From contig CM061534.1 of the NCBI GenBank assembly GCA_030545055.2, positions 28,408,058 through 28,472,057 of the forward strand: 64,000 nt of DNA, read 5' to 3'. This DNA is from Neoaliturus tenellus (lineage: Eukaryota > Arthropoda > Insecta > Hemiptera > Cicadellidae). A program made the position numbers and the translations under genes. Below, in pieces: positions 1-11,203 of the stretch (position 1 is its first letter; each line of letters begins with the position of its first letter). The notes beneath the pieces are model-generated. The model was not told the origin of the DNA and did not search any database. It saw only the letters and a program-made list of their open reading frames with translations.

Positions 1-3000
1 TGTTATTAGTTCCGAGTGCAGGCAGACAGCCACGTGCCTCTGTGATGCGTTTACACAGGTTACATTGTTGGCAGCCTTACAAGCAAGTGTAATCACAGCT
101 ACCTCAATAACATGTTATTAGTTCCGAGTGCAGGCAGACAGCCACATGGCTCTGTGATACGTGTACACAGGTTACATTGTTGGCAGCCTTACAAGCAAGT
201 GTTAATCAAAGCTACCTCAATAACATGTTATTAGTTCCGATTGCAGGCAGACAGCCACGTGCCTCTGTGATGCGTGTACACAGGTTACATTGTTGGCAGC
301 CTTACAAGCAAGTGTAATCGAAGCTACCACAATAACATGTTATTAGTTCCGAGTGCAGGCGGACAGCCACGTGGCTGTGTGATGCATGTACACAGGTTAT
401 ATTGTTGACAGCCTTACAAGTAAGTGTTAATCACCGCTACCTCAATAACATGTTATTAGTTCCGAGTGCAGGCAGATAGTCACATGGCTCTGTGATGCGT
501 GTACATAGGTTACATTGTTGGCAGCCTTACAAGCAAGTGTTAATCACCGCTACCACAATAACATGTTATTAGTTCCGAGTGCAGGCAGACAGCCACGTGG
601 CTGTGTGATGCGTGTACATAGGTTATATTAATGGCAGCCTTACAAGCAAGTGTAATCACAGCTACCTCAATAACATGTTATTAGTTCCGAGTGCAGGCAG
701 ACAGCCACGTGGCTGTGTGATGCATGTACACAGGTTATATTGTTGACAGCCTTACAAGTAAGTGTTAATCACCGCTACCTCAATAACATGTTATTAGTTC
801 CGAGCGCAGGCAGACAGCCACATGGCTCTGTGATGCGTGTACACAGGTTACATTAATGGCAGCCTTACAAGCAAGTGTAATCACAGCTACCTCAATAACA
901 TGTTATTAGTTCCGAGTGCAGGCAGACAGCCACGTGGCTGTGTGATGCATGTACACAGGTTATATTGTTGACAGCCTTACAAGTAAGTGTTAATCACCGC
1001 TAAATCAATAACATGTTATTAGTTCCGAGTGCAGGCAGACAGCCACTTGGAACTGTGATGCGTGTACACAGGTTACATTAATGGCAGCCTTACAAGCAAG
1101 TGTAATCACAGCTACCTCAATAACATGTTATTAGTTCCGAGTGCAGGCAGACAGCCACGTGGCTGTGTGATGCATGTACACAGGTTATATTGTTGACAGC
1201 CTTACAAGTAAGTGTCAATCACCAATACCTCAATAACATGTTATTAGTTCCGAGTGCAGGCAGCCAGCCACGTGACTGTGTGATGCGTGTACAAGTTTAT
1301 ATTGTTGGAAACCTTACAAGCAAGTGTTAATCACCACTACCACAATAAAATGTTATTAGTTCCGAGTGAAGGCAGACAGCCATATAGCTCAGTGATACGT
1401 GTACACATGTTACATTGTTGGCAGCCTTACAAGCAAGAGTTAATCACCGCTACCTCAATAACATGTTATTAGTTCCGAGTGCAGGCAGCCAGCCACGTGG
1501 CTGTGTGATGCGTGTACAAGGTTATATTGTTAGAAACCTTACAAGCATGTGTTAATCAAGGCTACCACAATAACATGTTATTAGTTCCGAGTGCAGGCAG
1601 ACAGCCACGTGGCTGTGTGATGCGTGTACAAGGTTATATTGTTGGAAGACTTACAAGCAAGTTATAATTACAGCTACCTCAATAACATGTTATTAGTTGC
1701 GAGTGCAGGCAGACAGCCACGTGGCTCTGTGATGCGTGTACACAGGTTGTATTGTTGGCAGCCTTACAAGCGAGTGTTAATCACAGCTACCTCAATAACA
1801 TGTTATTAGTTCCGAGTGTAGGCAGACAGCCACATGGCTCTGTGATGCATGTACACAGGTTATATTGTTGACAGCTTTACAAGCAAGTGTAATCACAGCT
1901 ACCTCAATAACATGTTATTAGTTCCGAGGGCAGGCAGACAGCCACGTGCCTCTGTGATACGTTTACACAGGTTACATTGTTGGCAGCCTTACGAGCAAGT
2001 GTAATCACAGCTTCCTCAATAACATGTTATTAGTTCCGAGTGCAGGCAGACAGCCACGTGCCTCTGTGATGCGTGTACACAGGTTACATTGTTGGCAGCC
2101 TTACAAGCAAGTGTTAATCACCGCTACCACAATAACATGTTATTAGTTCCGAGTGCAGGCAGACAGCCACGTGGCTGTGTGATGCGTGTACACAGGTTAT
2201 ATTGTTGGCAGCCTTACAAACAAGTGTTAATCACCGCTACCACAATAACATGTTATTAGTTCCGAGTGCAGGCAGACAGCCACGTGGCTGTGTGATGCGT
2301 GTACACAGGTTATATTGTTGGCAGCTTTACAAGCAAGTGTTAATCAAAGCTACCTCAATAACATGTTATTAGTTCCGAGTGCAGGCAGACAGCCACGTGC
2401 CTCTGTGATGCGTTTACACAGGTTACATTGTTGGCAGCCTTACAAGCAAGTGTAATCACAGCTAACTCAATAACATGTTATTAGTTCCAAGTGCAGGCAG
2501 ACAGCCACGTGCCTCTGTGATGCGTTTACACAGGTTACATTGTTGGCAGCCTTACAAGCAAGTGTAATCACAGCTACCTTAATAACATGTTAGTGGTTCC
2601 GAGTGCAGGCAGACAGCCACGTGGCTCTGTGGTGCGTGTACAAAGGTTATATTGTTGGCAGGATTACAAGCGAGTGTTAATCACCGCTACCTCAATAACA
2701 TGTTATTAGTTCCAAGTTCAGACAGACAGCCACTTGGCTCTGTGATGCGTGTACACAGGTTTTTGTGGCAGCCTTACAAGCAAGTGTAATCACAGCTACC
2801 TCAATAACATGTTATTAGTTCCGAGTGCAGGCGGACAGCCACGTGGCTGTGTGATGCATGTACACAGGTTATATTAATGACAGCTTTACAAGCAAGTGTT
2901 TATCAAAGCTACCTCAATAACATGTTATTAGTTCCGAGTGCAGGCAGACAGCCACGTGCCTCTGAGATGCGTTTACACAGCTTACATTGTTGGCAGCCTT

Positions 3001-6000
3001 ACAAGCAAGTGTAATCACAGCTACCTCAATAACATGTTATTAGTTCCGAGTGCAGGCAGACAGCCACGTGGCTGTGTGATGCATGTACACAGGTTATATT
3101 GTTGACAGCCTTACAAGTAAGTGTTAATCACCGCTACCTCTATAACATGTTATTAGTTCCGAGTGCAGGCAGACAGCCACATGGCTCTGTGATGCGTTTA
3201 CACAGGTTACATTGTTGGCAGCCTTACAAGCAAGTGTATTCACAGCTACCTCAATAACATGTTATTAGTTCCGATTGCAGGCAGACAGCCACGTACCTCT
3301 GTGATGCGTGTACACAGGTTACATTGTTGGCAGCCTTACAAGCAAGTGTAATCACAGCTACCTCAATAACATGTTATTAGTTCCGAGTGCAGGCGGACAG
3401 CCACGTGGCTGTGTGATGCATGTACACAGGTTATATTGTTGACAGCCTTACAAGTAAGTGTTAATCACCGCCACCACAATAACATGTTATTAGTTCCGAG
3501 TGCAGGCAGACAGCCACGTGGCTGTGTGATGCGTGTACACAGGTTAAATTAATGGCAGCCTTACAAGCAAGTGTAATCACCGCTACCTCAATAACATGTT
3601 ATTAGTTCCGAGTGCAGGCAGACAGCCACGTGGCTGTGTGATGCATGTACACAGGTTATATTGTTGACAGCCTTACAAGTAAGTGTTAATCACCGCTACC
3701 TCAATAACATGTTATTAGTTGCGAGTGCAGGCAGACAGCCATGTGGCTCTGTGATGCGTGTACACAGGTTATATTGTTGGCAGCCTTACAAGCGAGTGTT
3801 AATCACAGCTACCTCAATAACATGTTATTAGTTCCGAGTGTAGGCAGACAGCCACATGGCTCTGTGATGCATGTACACAGGTTATATTGTTGACAGCCTT
3901 ACAAGCAAGTGTAATCACAGCTACCTCAATAACATGTTATTAGTTCCGAGTGCAGTCAGACAGCCACGTGCCTCTGTGATACGTTTACACAGGTTACATT
4001 GTTGGCAGCCTTACGAGCAAGTGTAATCACAGCTACCTCAATAACATGTTATTAGTTCCGAGTGCAGGCAGACAGCTACGTGCCTCTGTGATGCGTGTAC
4101 ACAGGTTACATTGTTGGCAGCCTTACAAGCAAGTGTTAATCACCGCTACCACAATAACATGTTATTAGTTCCGAGTGCAGGCAGACAGCCACGTGGCTGT
4201 GTGATGCGTGTACACAGATTATATTGTTGGCAGCCTTACGAGCAAGTGTTAATCACCGCTACCACAATAACATGTTATTAGTTCCGAGTGCAGGCAGACA
4301 GCCACGTGGCTGTGTGATGCGTGTACACAGGTTATATTGTTGGCAGCTTTACAAGCAAGTGTTAATCAAAGCTACCTCAATAACATGTTATTAGTTCCGA
4401 GTGCAGGCAGACAGCCACGTGCCTCTGTGATGCGTTTACACAGGTTACATTGTTGGCAGCCTTACAAGCAAGTGTAATCACAGCTACCTCAATCACATGT
4501 TATTAGTTCCGAGTGCAGGCAGACAGCCACGTGGCTCTGTGGTGCGTGTACGAAGGTTATATTGTTGGCAGCCTTACAAGCGAGTGTTAATCACCGCTAA
4601 CTCAATAACATGTTATTAGTTCCGAGTTCAGACAGACAGCCACTTGGCTCTGTGATGCGTGTACACAGGTTATTGTGGCAGCCTTACAAGCAAGTGTAAT
4701 CACAGCTACCTCAATAACATGTTATTAGTTCCAAGTGCAGGCGGACAGCCACGTGGCTGTGTGATGCATGTACACAGGTTATATTGTTGACAGCTTTACA
4801 AGCAAGTGTTAATAAAAGCTACCTCAATAACATGTTATTAGTTCCGAGTGCAGGCAGACAGCCACGTGCCTCTGTGATGCGTTTACACAGCTTACATTGT
4901 TGGCAGCCTTACAAGCAAGTGTAATCACCGCTACCTCAATAACATGTTATTAGTTCCGAGTGCAGGCAGACAGCCACGTGCCTCTGTGATGCGTTTACAT
5001 AGGTTACATTGTTGGCAGCCTTACAAGCAAGTGTAATCACAGCTACCTTAATAACATGTTAGTGGTTCCGAGTGCAGGCAGACAGCCACGTGGCTCTGTG
5101 GTGCGTGTACACAGGTTATATTGTTGGCAGCCTTACAAGCGAATGTTAATCACCGCTACCTCAATAACATGTTATTAGTTCCAAGTTCAGACAGACAGCC
5201 ACTTGGCTCTGTGATGCGTGTACACAGGTTTTTGTGGCAGCCTTACAAGCAAGTGTAATCACAGCTACCTCAATAACATGTTATTAGTTCCGAGTGCAGG
5301 CGGACAGCCACGTGGCTGTGTGATGCATGTACACAGGCTATATTGTTGACAGCTTTACAAGCAAGTGTTTATCAAAGCTACCTCAATAACATGTTATTAG
5401 TTCCGAGTGCAGGCAGACAGCCACGTGCCTCTGAGATGCGTTTACACAGCTTACATTGTTGGCAGCCTTACAAGCAAGTGTAATCACAGCTACCTGAATA
5501 ACATGTTATTAGTTCCGAGTGCAGGCAGACAGCCACGTGGCTGTGTGATGCATGTACACAGGTTATATTGTTGACAGCCTTACAAGTAAGTGTTAATCAC
5601 CGCTACCTCAATAACATATTATTAGTTCCGAGTGCAGGCAGACAGCCACATGGCTCTATGATGCGTTTACACAGGTTACATTGTTGGCAGCCTTACAAGC
5701 AAGTGTAATCACAGCTACCTCAATAACATGTTATTAGTTCCGATTGCAGGCAGACAGCCACGTGCCTCTGTGATGCGTGTACACAGGTTACATTGTTGGC
5801 AGCCTTACAAGCAAGTGTAATCACAGCTACCTCAATAACATGTTATTAGTTCCGAGTGCAGGCGGATAGCCACGTGGCTGTGTGATGCATGTACACATTT
5901 TACATTGTTGACAGCCTTACAAGTAAGTGTTAATAACCGCCACCACAATAACATGTTATTAGTTCCGAGTGCAGGCAGACAGCCACGTGGCTGTGTGATA

Positions 6001-8080
6001 AGTGTACACAGGTTATATTAATGGCAGCCTTACAAGCAAGTGTAATCACCGCTACCTCAATAACATGTTATTAGTTCCGAGTGCAGGCAGACAGCCATGT
6101 GGCTGTGTGATGCATGTACACAGGTTATATTGTTGACAGCCTTACAAGTAAGTGTTAATCACCGCTACCTCAATAACATGTTATTAGTTCCGAGTGCAGG
6201 CAGACAGCCACATTGCTCTGTGATGCGTGTACACAGGTTACATTAATGGCAGCCTTACAAGCAAGTGTAATCACAGCTACCTCAATAACATGTTATTAGT
6301 TCCGAGTGCAGGCAGACAGCCACGTGGCTGTGTGATGCATGTACACAGGTTATATTGTTGACAGCCTTACAAGTAAGTGTTAATCACCGCTACCTCAATA
6401 ACATGTTATTAGTTCGGAGTGCAGGCAGACAGCCACGTGCCTCTGTGATGCGTGTACACAGGTTACATTAATGGCAGCCTTACAAGCAAGTGTAATCACA
6501 GCTACCTCAATAACATGTTATTAGTTCCGAGTGCAGGCAGACAGCCACGTGGCTGTGTGATGCATGTACACAGGTTATATTGTTGACAGCCTTACAAGTA
6601 AGTGTTAATCACCGCTACCACAATCAAATGTTATTAGTTCCGAGTGCAGGCAGACAGCCATATAGCCCTGTGATACGTGTACACAGGTTACATTGTTGGC
6701 AGCCTTACAAGCAAGAGTTAATCACCGCTACCTCAATAACATGTTATAAGTTCCGAGTGCAGGCAGCCAACCACTTGGCTGTGTGATGCGTGTACAAGGT
6801 TTTTTTTCCAAACCTTACAAGCATGTGTTAATCACCGCTACCACAATAACATGTTATTAGTTCCGAGTGCAGGCAGACAGCCACGTGGCTCTGTGATGCG
6901 TGTACACAGGTTATATTGTTGGCAGCCTTACAAGCGAGTGTTAATCACAGCTACCTCAATAACATGTTATTAGTTCCGAGTGTAGGCAGACAGCCACATG
7001 GCTCTGTGATGCATGTACACAGGTTATATTGTTGACAGCCTTACAAGCAAGTGTAATCACAGCTACCTCAATAACATGTTATTAGTTCCGAGTGCAGGCA
7101 GACAGTCACGTGGCTCTGTAATGCGTGTACACAGGTTACATTGTTGACAGCCTTACAAGCAAGTGTAATCACAGCTACCTCAATAACATGTTATTAGTTC
7201 CGAGTGCAGGCAGACAGCCACGTGGCTCTGTAATGCGTGTACACAGGTTATATTGTTGGCAGCCTTACAAGCAAGTGTAATCACAGCTACCTCAATAACA
7301 TGTTATTAGTTCCGAGTGCAGGCAGACAGCCACGTGCCTCTGTGATGCATTTACACAGGTTACATTGTTGGCAGCCTTACAAGCAAGTGTAATCACAGCT
7401 ACCTCATTAACATGTTATTAGTTCCGAGTGCAGGCAGACGCCACGTGCCTCTGTGATGCGTGTACACAGGTTACATTGTTGGCAGCCTTACAAGCAAGTG
7501 TAATAACCGCTACCTCAATAACATGTTATTAGTTCCGAGTGCAGGCATACAGCCACATGGCTCTGTGATGCGTGTACCTAGGTTACATTGTTGGCAGCCT
7601 TACAAGCAAGTGTTAATCACCGCTACCACAATAACAAGTTATTAGTTCCGAGTGCAGGCAGACAGCCACGTGGCTGTGTGATGCGTGTACACAGGTTATA
7701 TTGTTGGCAACTTTACAAGCAAGTGTTAATCAAAGCTACCTCAATAACATGTTATTAGTTCCGAGTGCAGGCAGACAGCCACGTGCCTCTGTGATGCGTT
7801 TACACAGGTTACATTGTTGGCAGCCTTACAAGCAAGTGTAATCACAGCTACCTCAATAACATGTTATTAGTTCCGAGTGCAGGCAGACAGCCACGTGGTT
7901 CTGTGGTGCGTGTACACAGGTTATATTGTTGGCAGCCTTACGAGCGAGTGTTAATCACCGCTACCTCAATAACATGTTATTAGTTCCGAGTTCAGACAGA
8001 CAGCCACTTGGCTCTGTGATGCGTGTACACAGGTTAATGTGGCAGCCTTACAAGCAAGTGTAATCAAAGCTACCTCAATA
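1..8080. repeat. 112-113 bp satellite array, about 72 monomers
   Basis: Head-to-tail monomers of 112-113 bp fill the whole stretch; for example the start TGTTATTAG recurs at 1, 113 and 226. Most one-base length variation comes from GTAATCA versus GTTAATCA. Many monomers contain the perfect 12-bp palindrome AGCCACGTGGCT with a CACGTG E-box. Shared private variants recur about 2.47 kb apart (TGTTAGTGGTTCC near 2587 and 5056), which indicates higher-order repeat units of about 22 monomers. The array is cut off exactly at 8080 by the start of a Polinton end. The short reading frames inside it are periodic by-products and not genes. Confidence 0.97.
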
Positions 8081-8121
8081 AGTAGTGTGTTTTGGTTACT
8101 TCTGCGCCGGAAGTCGTGCCA
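8081..8121 (+). repeat. Terminal inverted repeat of fragment A
   Basis: About 41 bp starting AGTAGTG match, with roughly three quarters identity, the reverse complement of 18146-18186 (shared parts include TTTGGTTACTT and CGGAAGTCGTGCCA). Just inside lies a 34-bp near-perfect palindrome at 8118-8151 centred on AGCAGCTGCT. The inner terminal sequence then differs from the other end, which carries repeated GGCAGCTGGCC blocks instead. Confidence 0.75.
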
Positions 8122-8273
8122 TCTGCCCGAGCAGCTGCTCGAGCAGATGGCGTCAGATGCTGGGGTGCAGATGGCGAGAGCATATGCCCTGAATTTGAAG
8201 TAGAATTGGGCATGAATTAAGAGTTAATTTAAAACTGAAATTTAACAGTTATAACTGGGGCTTGGAAAGTATG

Positions 8274-8282
8274 TCAAGGTCA
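8274..8282 (-). promoter_or_regulatory. Orphan nuclear-receptor-type site facing outward
   Basis: TCAAGGTCA on the plus strand reads TGACCTTGA on the minus strand, the orientation seen upstream of the element's genes. No start codon for a convincing gene lies between it and the element end, so any transcript would run into the satellite. The matching site at the other end is 17990-17998. Confidence 0.45.
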
Positions 8283-8304
8283 TCCAGAGTAAGTTTTAAA
8301 AAAG

Positions 8305-8364
8305 CCTATCCAACTACCACCAGAAATAGTTGAAAGTTGAACTAGTTGGTGATAGTGGGATAGG
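8305..8364. terminator. Imperfect hairpin downstream of the membrane-protein gene
   Basis: CCTATCC and its complement GGATAGG bound a 60-bp imperfect inverted repeat next to a short A run. It corresponds to the hairpin at 17902-17967 in the other copy, whose arms differ in sequence but still begin CCTATCC. It lies just past the stop of the minus-strand gene at 8402. A role in termination is inferred from position. Confidence 0.5.
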
Positions 8365-8401
8365 TTGAAGTAACTTTTGAATTTTATTTGTGAACATACA
8401 A

Positions 8402-8647
8402 TTAATGTGCAACAGCAGAGTTTAAACAAGTTGAACTTTTGTAATGAACTACAGAGTTGTAAATGCAAACACCAACGACGATGAGAAGGTAAACGCAGAG
8501 TCCCCAGATGATGTATTTGAAAAGCTTGAACAAACGTAACATTTCGAATTGGTTTTCCCGTTCCATTTCCAATCGTTTAATTTCCAATTTCAATTTATCC
8601 TCTTCCATTCTAGTTATGAAGGGAACTTCATCCATTATATCCATCAT
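8402..8647 (-). CDS. Small single-pass membrane protein with charged coiled coil (81 aa)
   Basis: The product begins MMDIMDEVPF, has a Lys/Glu-rich helical stretch (about residues 12-40) likely to form a coiled coil, then a hydrophobic segment (about 45-65, IIWGLCVYLLIVVGVCIYN) that fits one transmembrane helix, and a short polar tail. No signal peptide is evident. It is about 90 percent identical to the 81-aa product at 17613-17858. The complete Polinton at 31670-53430 has no counterpart. I do not recognise the family; a membrane-anchored accessory protein is an inference. Confidence 0.75.
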   Translation of the reverse strand: MMDIMDEVPFITRMEEDKLKLEIKRLEMERENQFEMLRLFKLFKYIIWGLCVYLLIVVGVCIYNSVVHYKSSTCLNSAVAH

Positions 8648-8769
8648 GATTGTGTTAGTGTTTGAAATTTTAAAACAAGTGATGTTGATAGTTCAGAAGT
8701 CGAAGACGGAATGAGAAGTGAAAGGGAGAAATGTTAGTTAAATAAAGAAGTGGTGGGGGGAAGGATGAA

Positions 8770-9036
8770 TTACAAAGAAGTGGTGGGGGAAAGACGTTGC
8801 TCTTCAATATTACCATCAGTAGTGTCAGATGGTGCAGGAGTTAGATTTAGTAAACTGTCTTCGTCCAAACTTTCAACCTTATCACAAATAGGACAATCGT
8901 ATGTTATTTCCAAATTCATTTTGATGGTTGTAAAATTATCTACAAGTTCTTGTAAAATATTAAAAATGTCTTGTAACTCTTCTTTAGAGTTTATTTCAAA
9001 ACTAGAATTCATTCGGGCCAATGGAGAGTTGTTCAT
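8770..9036 (-). CDS. Small-protein family member with CPIC pair (88 aa)
   Basis: The N-terminal half has the strand-helix-strand pattern shared by the small end genes (FEINSKEELQDIFNILQ, then a strand MNLEITY), followed by a CPIC cysteine pair and an acidic, Ser/Thr-rich tail. Its counterpart at 17215-17490 differs at about 26 positions and has a 3-residue length change, although the cysteine-rich neighbour differs at one residue. A TATA-like sequence and C-rich blocks lie just upstream (about 9070-9150). Function unknown. Confidence 0.7.
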   Translation of the reverse strand: MNNSPLARMNSSFEINSKEELQDIFNILQELVDNFTTIKMNLEITYDCPICDKVESLDEDSLLNLTPAPSDTTDGNIEEQRLSPTTSL

Positions 9037-9112
9037 TATTGGAGAGTCGGTGATGGAATGAGGATCGGCGCATAGGGAGGGGGCTTATATAATGGCGACC
9101 TTGAGCAGGCGT

Positions 9113-9409
9113 CTAGGGAGGGGGGCTGTCTAGGGAGGGGGCTTTTATATAGGGAACCTTGAGCTTATGATTGAATAAAATGTTTAGTTCTTCTTCTTCG
9201 TCTTTTAATTCAATTATTTGAACCGAAGTAGTTGTTTCATCCTCTTCACTCGATGAAGAAAACAATTCACCAGGATTTAAATATTGAACTACAATTCTGA
9301 ACCATCTTATAGGATATTCGTCAATGATAGAAAGTAAGTTTTGAAACAATTCTTCCATCTCTTCCCTGTCAGTTATTATAAGTTCAAACTTGATAAATTT
9401 GTTTTCCAT
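9113..9409 (-). CDS. Small-protein family member (98 aa)
   Basis: The start is the ATG read on the minus strand from 9409. The product opens MENKFIKFELIITDREEM and follows the family pattern: a strand, a helix (EEMEELFQNLLSII), a second strand (FRIVVQYLN), then an acidic tail rich in Ser and Glu. The C-terminal codons overlap the TATA-like promoter of the next minus-strand gene. The other copy at 16843 is broken by a 2-base deletion. A site reading TGACCTTGA on the coding strand lies 74-82 bp upstream of the start. Function unknown. Confidence 0.65.
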   Translation of the reverse strand: MENKFIKFELIITDREEMEELFQNLLSIIDEYPIRWFRIVVQYLNPGELFSSSSEEDETTTSVQIIELKDEEEELNILFNHKLKVPYIKAPSLDSPPP

Positions 9410-9482
9410 GTTGTTAGTTAGAGTGTTGGAAGTGGAATGATTTAATATTATATAAAAATTAGAACTAGTGGTGGGGGAAATC

Positions 9483-9491
9483 TCAAGGTCA
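9483..9491 (-). promoter_or_regulatory. Promoter module upstream of the 98-aa gene
   Basis: TCAAGGTCA on the plus strand with GGTGGGGGAAA beside it; on the coding strand this reads TGACCTTGAGATTTCCCCCACC, the standard module of these elements. It lies about 75 bp upstream of the start at 9409. Confidence 0.6.
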
Positions 9492-9528
9492 TCCAAATGA
9501 AGTTTTAAAAAAGAGTGTAAAACTGAAA

Positions 9529-9885
9529 TTACACATTTGATGGTTCTACAGGATCGGAATACCAATCTGATCTGTATTTACATCTTTTTATCATATGTGT
9601 ACAAAAATCATCTTGATGAGAATTGGTGCGTTGACAATGAGCAAGATCTAGAGGGTGAAATTTGAAACATCTTTGAGGACAACATGTATGAAAATATCTT
9701 GATTTGTAAAATTTGAAAGTTCGCAATTCCGGTGGTGGTAGTTGTTTTGTTTTGCATTTGCAATAACAAGATCCGAAGAATTCACATTTAGTACAAGCTA
9801 ACCCATCCACCATCATTGGTCCTAAATCTGTACACTGTTGTTCACAACAGTAACGAGGTTTGTACTTGTATTTTTGCTCTTCCAT
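9529..9885 (-). CDS. Cysteine-rich small protein (118 aa), copy A
   Basis: The product has about 15 cysteines and several histidines in clusters (YCCEQQC, CTKCEFFGSCYCKCK, HTCCPQRC), consistent with a zinc-binding or disulphide-rich fold. It is identical to the product at 16367-16723 except for one Asn/Lys change. The last codons overlap the next frame. The complete Polinton lacks a homologue. A module with TGACCTTGA and CCCCCACCAC lies about 90 bp upstream. I do not recognise a named family. Confidence 0.8.
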   Translation of the reverse strand: MEEQKYKYKPRYCCEQQCTDLGPMMVDGLACTKCEFFGSCYCKCKTKQLPPPELRTFKFYKSRYFHTCCPQRCFKFHPLDLAHCQRTNSHQDDFCTHMIKRCKYRSDWYSDPVEPSNV

Positions 9886-9973
9886 GTTGACGCTGCGGAG
9901 TCCAGTGAAAGAATAAGAGTGTATAGTGTTGAATAGTGAGTTTTATGTACTGTGAAAAGTGGTGGGGGTAATT

Positions 9974-9982
9974 TCAAGGTCA
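9974..9982 (-). promoter_or_regulatory. Promoter module upstream of the Cys-rich gene
   Basis: TCAAGGTCA (coding strand TGACCTTGA) adjoins GGTGGGGGTAA (coding strand TTACCCCCACC), about 90 bp upstream of the minus-strand ATG at 9885. Same arrangement as at 16270. Confidence 0.6.
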
Positions 9983-10035
9983 TCCAAATGGAGTTTTAAA
10001 AAATTATACCTTACAAGTGTAAGGATTATTAAAAT

Positions 10036-10266
10036 TTAGGAAGTTTGTTTCTCTTTGTTTTCTTCAGACTTTTTCTCTCTCTCCGCCTTAGCCATAGCAA
10101 CAAGTTCTTCTGTTGATAATGGATGTACTTCAGGAAATTTTAAAATTAATTTAGCTTGATATCCTTCTTTAGTTAATACATCTAAATCTTGGGTCATTTG
10201 TTCAACGGTGTTGTAGTCTTTTCCATAGATTTTTCCATCAAGTTGAATCATCATTCTGTACAACAT
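10036..10266 (-). CDS. Small-protein family member (76 aa), copy A
   Basis: The product starts MLYRMMIQLDGKIYGKDYN and shows strand-helix-strand: a strand around DGKIYG, a helix TVEQMTQDLDVLTKE, then GYQAKLILKF, followed by a charged Lys/Glu tail. It differs from the product at 15986-16216 at three residues. Upstream is an AT-rich spacer without the TGACCTTGA module. Function unknown. Confidence 0.75.
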   Translation of the reverse strand: MLYRMMIQLDGKIYGKDYNTVEQMTQDLDVLTKEGYQAKLILKFPEVHPLSTEELVAMAKAEREKKSEENKEKQTS

Positions 10267-10396
10267 TTTCTTAAATAGGTCTTGTCGTGGTGAGAGCTGA
10301 GAAGCAAATGATTATTTATACAAGTATCACACCCTTTTTATTAACTCATATTGATCATGTGATTCTTTAGTTGTAGTTTTGTCTGTCAAAAGTTAT

Positions 10397-10487
10397 TCAA
10401 CATTGGTAATACTTTTGGAACTTGATGTTATGTTGACCAGTTGGCGATGAAGAAGTTGTAGGTTGTGTAGAAATAAATATTTCATCA
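10397..10487 (-). CDS. C-terminal part of small-protein family gene, cut by the gap
   Basis: The readable part encodes the C-terminal 29 residues, ending FQKYYQC, nearly identical to the end of the 86-aa product at 15594-15854. The rest is lost in the N gap. Confidence 0.65.
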
Positions 10488-10587
10488 NNNNNNNNNNNNN
10501 NNNNNNNNNNNNNNNNNNNNNNNNNNNNNNNNNNNNNNNNNNNNNNNNNNNNNNNNNNNNNNNNNNNNNNNNNNNNNNNNNNNNNNN
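10488..10587. other. Assembly gap of 100 N
   Basis: Exactly 100 undetermined bases, the usual placeholder for a gap of unknown length. Sequence on its left is the inverted small-gene end, on its right the phospholipase gene. Polymerase, integrase and ATPase genes expected between them are absent. Confidence 0.98.
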
Positions 10588-10817
10588 AGAAAAAGCAGCG
10601 GCTTGGGCAGTAACAACAGCCATGAAGACAAAAGCTAAGTTTGGTGGTGGAAGACGACGTCGCAGAGGAAGACCTGCACAAAGAAGAGCTCCCAAAAAAG
10701 GTGGAAATATTAGAAAGAGACGTCGTAGAACTCGTAAAGCAAAGTAAAAAAGGCTTCTGTTTGGTCAATGGTAAAAACGGAGCAGGTTTATACCTAAGAC
10801 CGTACCGTGTGTACTAA
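10588..10817 (+). pseudogene. Phospholipase A2/basic capsid-associated protein, 3' part, frameshifted
   Basis: The start is lost in the gap. The readable part matches the basic tail of the intact gene at 45432 (EKAAAWAVTTAMK, then an Arg/Lys-rich stretch). The frame stops at 10747, but the conserved C-terminal end (GAGLYLRPYR) is still readable in another frame to about 10817, which shows a frameshift. Confidence 0.8.
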
Positions 10818-10822
10818 ATAAA

Positions 10823-11202
10823 AAAAATCAATTGATAATTCCAAATAAAGCCTTAACTAATCATCAGTTAATGATTATGTAAAATGTTTGAAAATACCAT
10901 TCTTTCGAGGAGTTTTTATGAAAGATGCATTACCAACTAAAATATGGAAAAATGAAACTGGAATAGTAAATTTGGATTCCACCTATGGTCCAGGCACTCA
11001 TTGGGTATGCTATAAAAAGCTCGGACAAACCATTTACTACTTTGACAGTTTTGGCAATCTACCACCGCCTAAAGAACTTCAACATTATTTTCAAAACTCC
11101 AAAAACATTTTTTACAATTACAAAAGAGAACAACCTAACAATACTGAAATATGTGGACATTTATGTTTGGAGTTTCTAGCGAAAAGTGTCAGTCACCTTT
11201 AA
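10823..11202 (+). pseudogene. Adenain-like cysteine protease, damaged N-terminus
   Basis: From about 10888 the frame encodes IPFFRGVFMKDALP through the end and retains the catalytic His in GTHWVCYKK, the Asp in YYFDSFGNL and the Cys region CGHLCLEFL. Upstream, the homologous N-terminal stretch is interrupted by an in-frame TAA near 10880, and no ATG opens the frame before the conserved part. It ends 1 bp before the penton ATG. The core could still be translated only from a non-standard start. Confidence 0.75.
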
Positions 11203-11203
11203 G

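Larger units (their letters stand above)
8081..10487 (-). mobile_element. Polinton/Maverick end fragment A (minus orientation), truncated by assembly gap
   Basis: This begins with AGTAGTG, the same seven bases that begin the complete element at 31670, immediately after satellite sequence. It carries, on the minus strand, the same ordered small genes found on the plus strand at 15594-17858, so it is an inverted second copy of a Polinton right end. The copy runs into a 100-N gap. Nucleotide identity with the other copy is very high in places and clearly lower in others. The left flank is TCAATA, part of the satellite monomer; the far end at 18186 is followed by TATATA, so no target-site duplication supports a single insertion. 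Confidence 0.85.

Noticed and set aside
1287..7645. Several 60-68 codon frames in the satellite
   Set aside because: They repeat with the monomer period and encode the same periodic peptide; products of the tandem array.
8508..9061. Plus-strand frames opposite the small genes
   Set aside because: Antisense of the better supported minus-strand genes that are conserved in the inverted copy.
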